Positions 63,956 through 64,000 of a DNA stretch of 64,000 nt are shown here, in pieces. The position numbers and the translations under genes were made by a program. The DNA is from Paraphoma chrysanthemicola. Its lineage: Eukaryota > Ascomycota > Dothideomycetes > Pleosporales > Phaeosphaeriaceae. Position 1 is the stretch's first letter. The number at the start of each line of letters is the position of its first letter. The stretch is taken from contig JAGMWG010000013.1 in NCBI GenBank assembly GCA_020744225.1, forward strand, positions 1,178,001-1,242,000. Reading direction: 5' to 3'. The notes beneath the pieces are model-generated. The model saw nothing but the letters and a program-made list of their open reading frames with translations. It ran no database searches and was not told the origin of the DNA.

Positions 63956-64000
63956 CCGGGTGAGATAGGGCTCTTAGTTGAGTACCCACTCTCGTGCGAT

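Noticed and set aside
1..64000. CRISPR arrays, rRNA genes, intact transposons
   Set aside because: None seen; no regularly spaced repeats, no transposase, reverse-transcriptase or integrase motifs in any frame, no rRNA-like stretch.

Overview
The window is nuclear DNA of a filamentous ascomycete (Pezizomycotina). Genes are split by short introns of about 50 to 130 bp with GTRNGT donors, CTRAC/CTGAC branch points and YAG acceptors. It also carries fungus-restricted families: a HET-domain protein, a DUF1996 secreted protein, a GH72 glucanosyltransferase, a questin-oxidase-like protein and an LCCL membrane protein. Dothideomycetes is my best guess from the overall flavour; it is an inference, not something the sequence proves. 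Exon coordinates were assembled by hand from splice signals, and every multi-exon model given here closes in frame.

Layout. 0.6-5.2 kb: an RGG-rich RNA-binding-like protein and a secreted S41-type protease. 6.5-11.6 kb: a tandem pair of BCS1-like AAA ATPases, the first intronless and the second with three introns. 13.1-14.8 kb: a DUF1996 secreted protein. 16.9-18.5 kb: a questin-oxidase-like protein with a possible mitochondrial leader. 19.1-21.5 kb: a HET-domain gene with an ambiguous internal exon, next to a TA-rich island. 22.5-38.6 kb is a conserved housekeeping block: SGT1 co-chaperone, GH72 cell-wall glucanosyltransferase, PRXL2-type thioredoxin-fold protein, a four-TM protein with a long disordered tail, a Tlg1/syntaxin-6-like SNARE divergent from a METTL25-like methyltransferase, an aldo-keto reductase, and an LCCL membrane protein divergent from an aromatic aminotransferase. 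40.8-46.0 kb: a two-domain GFA/CENP-V protein with an apparent frameshift, a long gene-poor stretch, and a seven-TM-like membrane protein.

46-53 kb is gene-poor and accessory-looking. It holds two paralogous small single-TM proteins of 113 and 112 aa, with identical exon 2 length and a shared C-terminal motif. I do not recognise this family. A possible third relic, a 43-bp tandem duplication and a tRNA-Lys(CTT) lie in the same stretch. 53.8-64 kb holds a small secreted NTF2-like protein, a small helical protein, and a group of redox genes: carotenoid oxygenase, SDR, FAD/BBE oxidase and a second SDR, with an orphan coding-like frame between them. The group could be a small oxidative metabolic cluster, but no backbone synthase is in view.

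The best candidates for something undescribed are the small TM-protein pair at 47.6-50.5 kb and the oxidative gene group at 55.9-64 kb.
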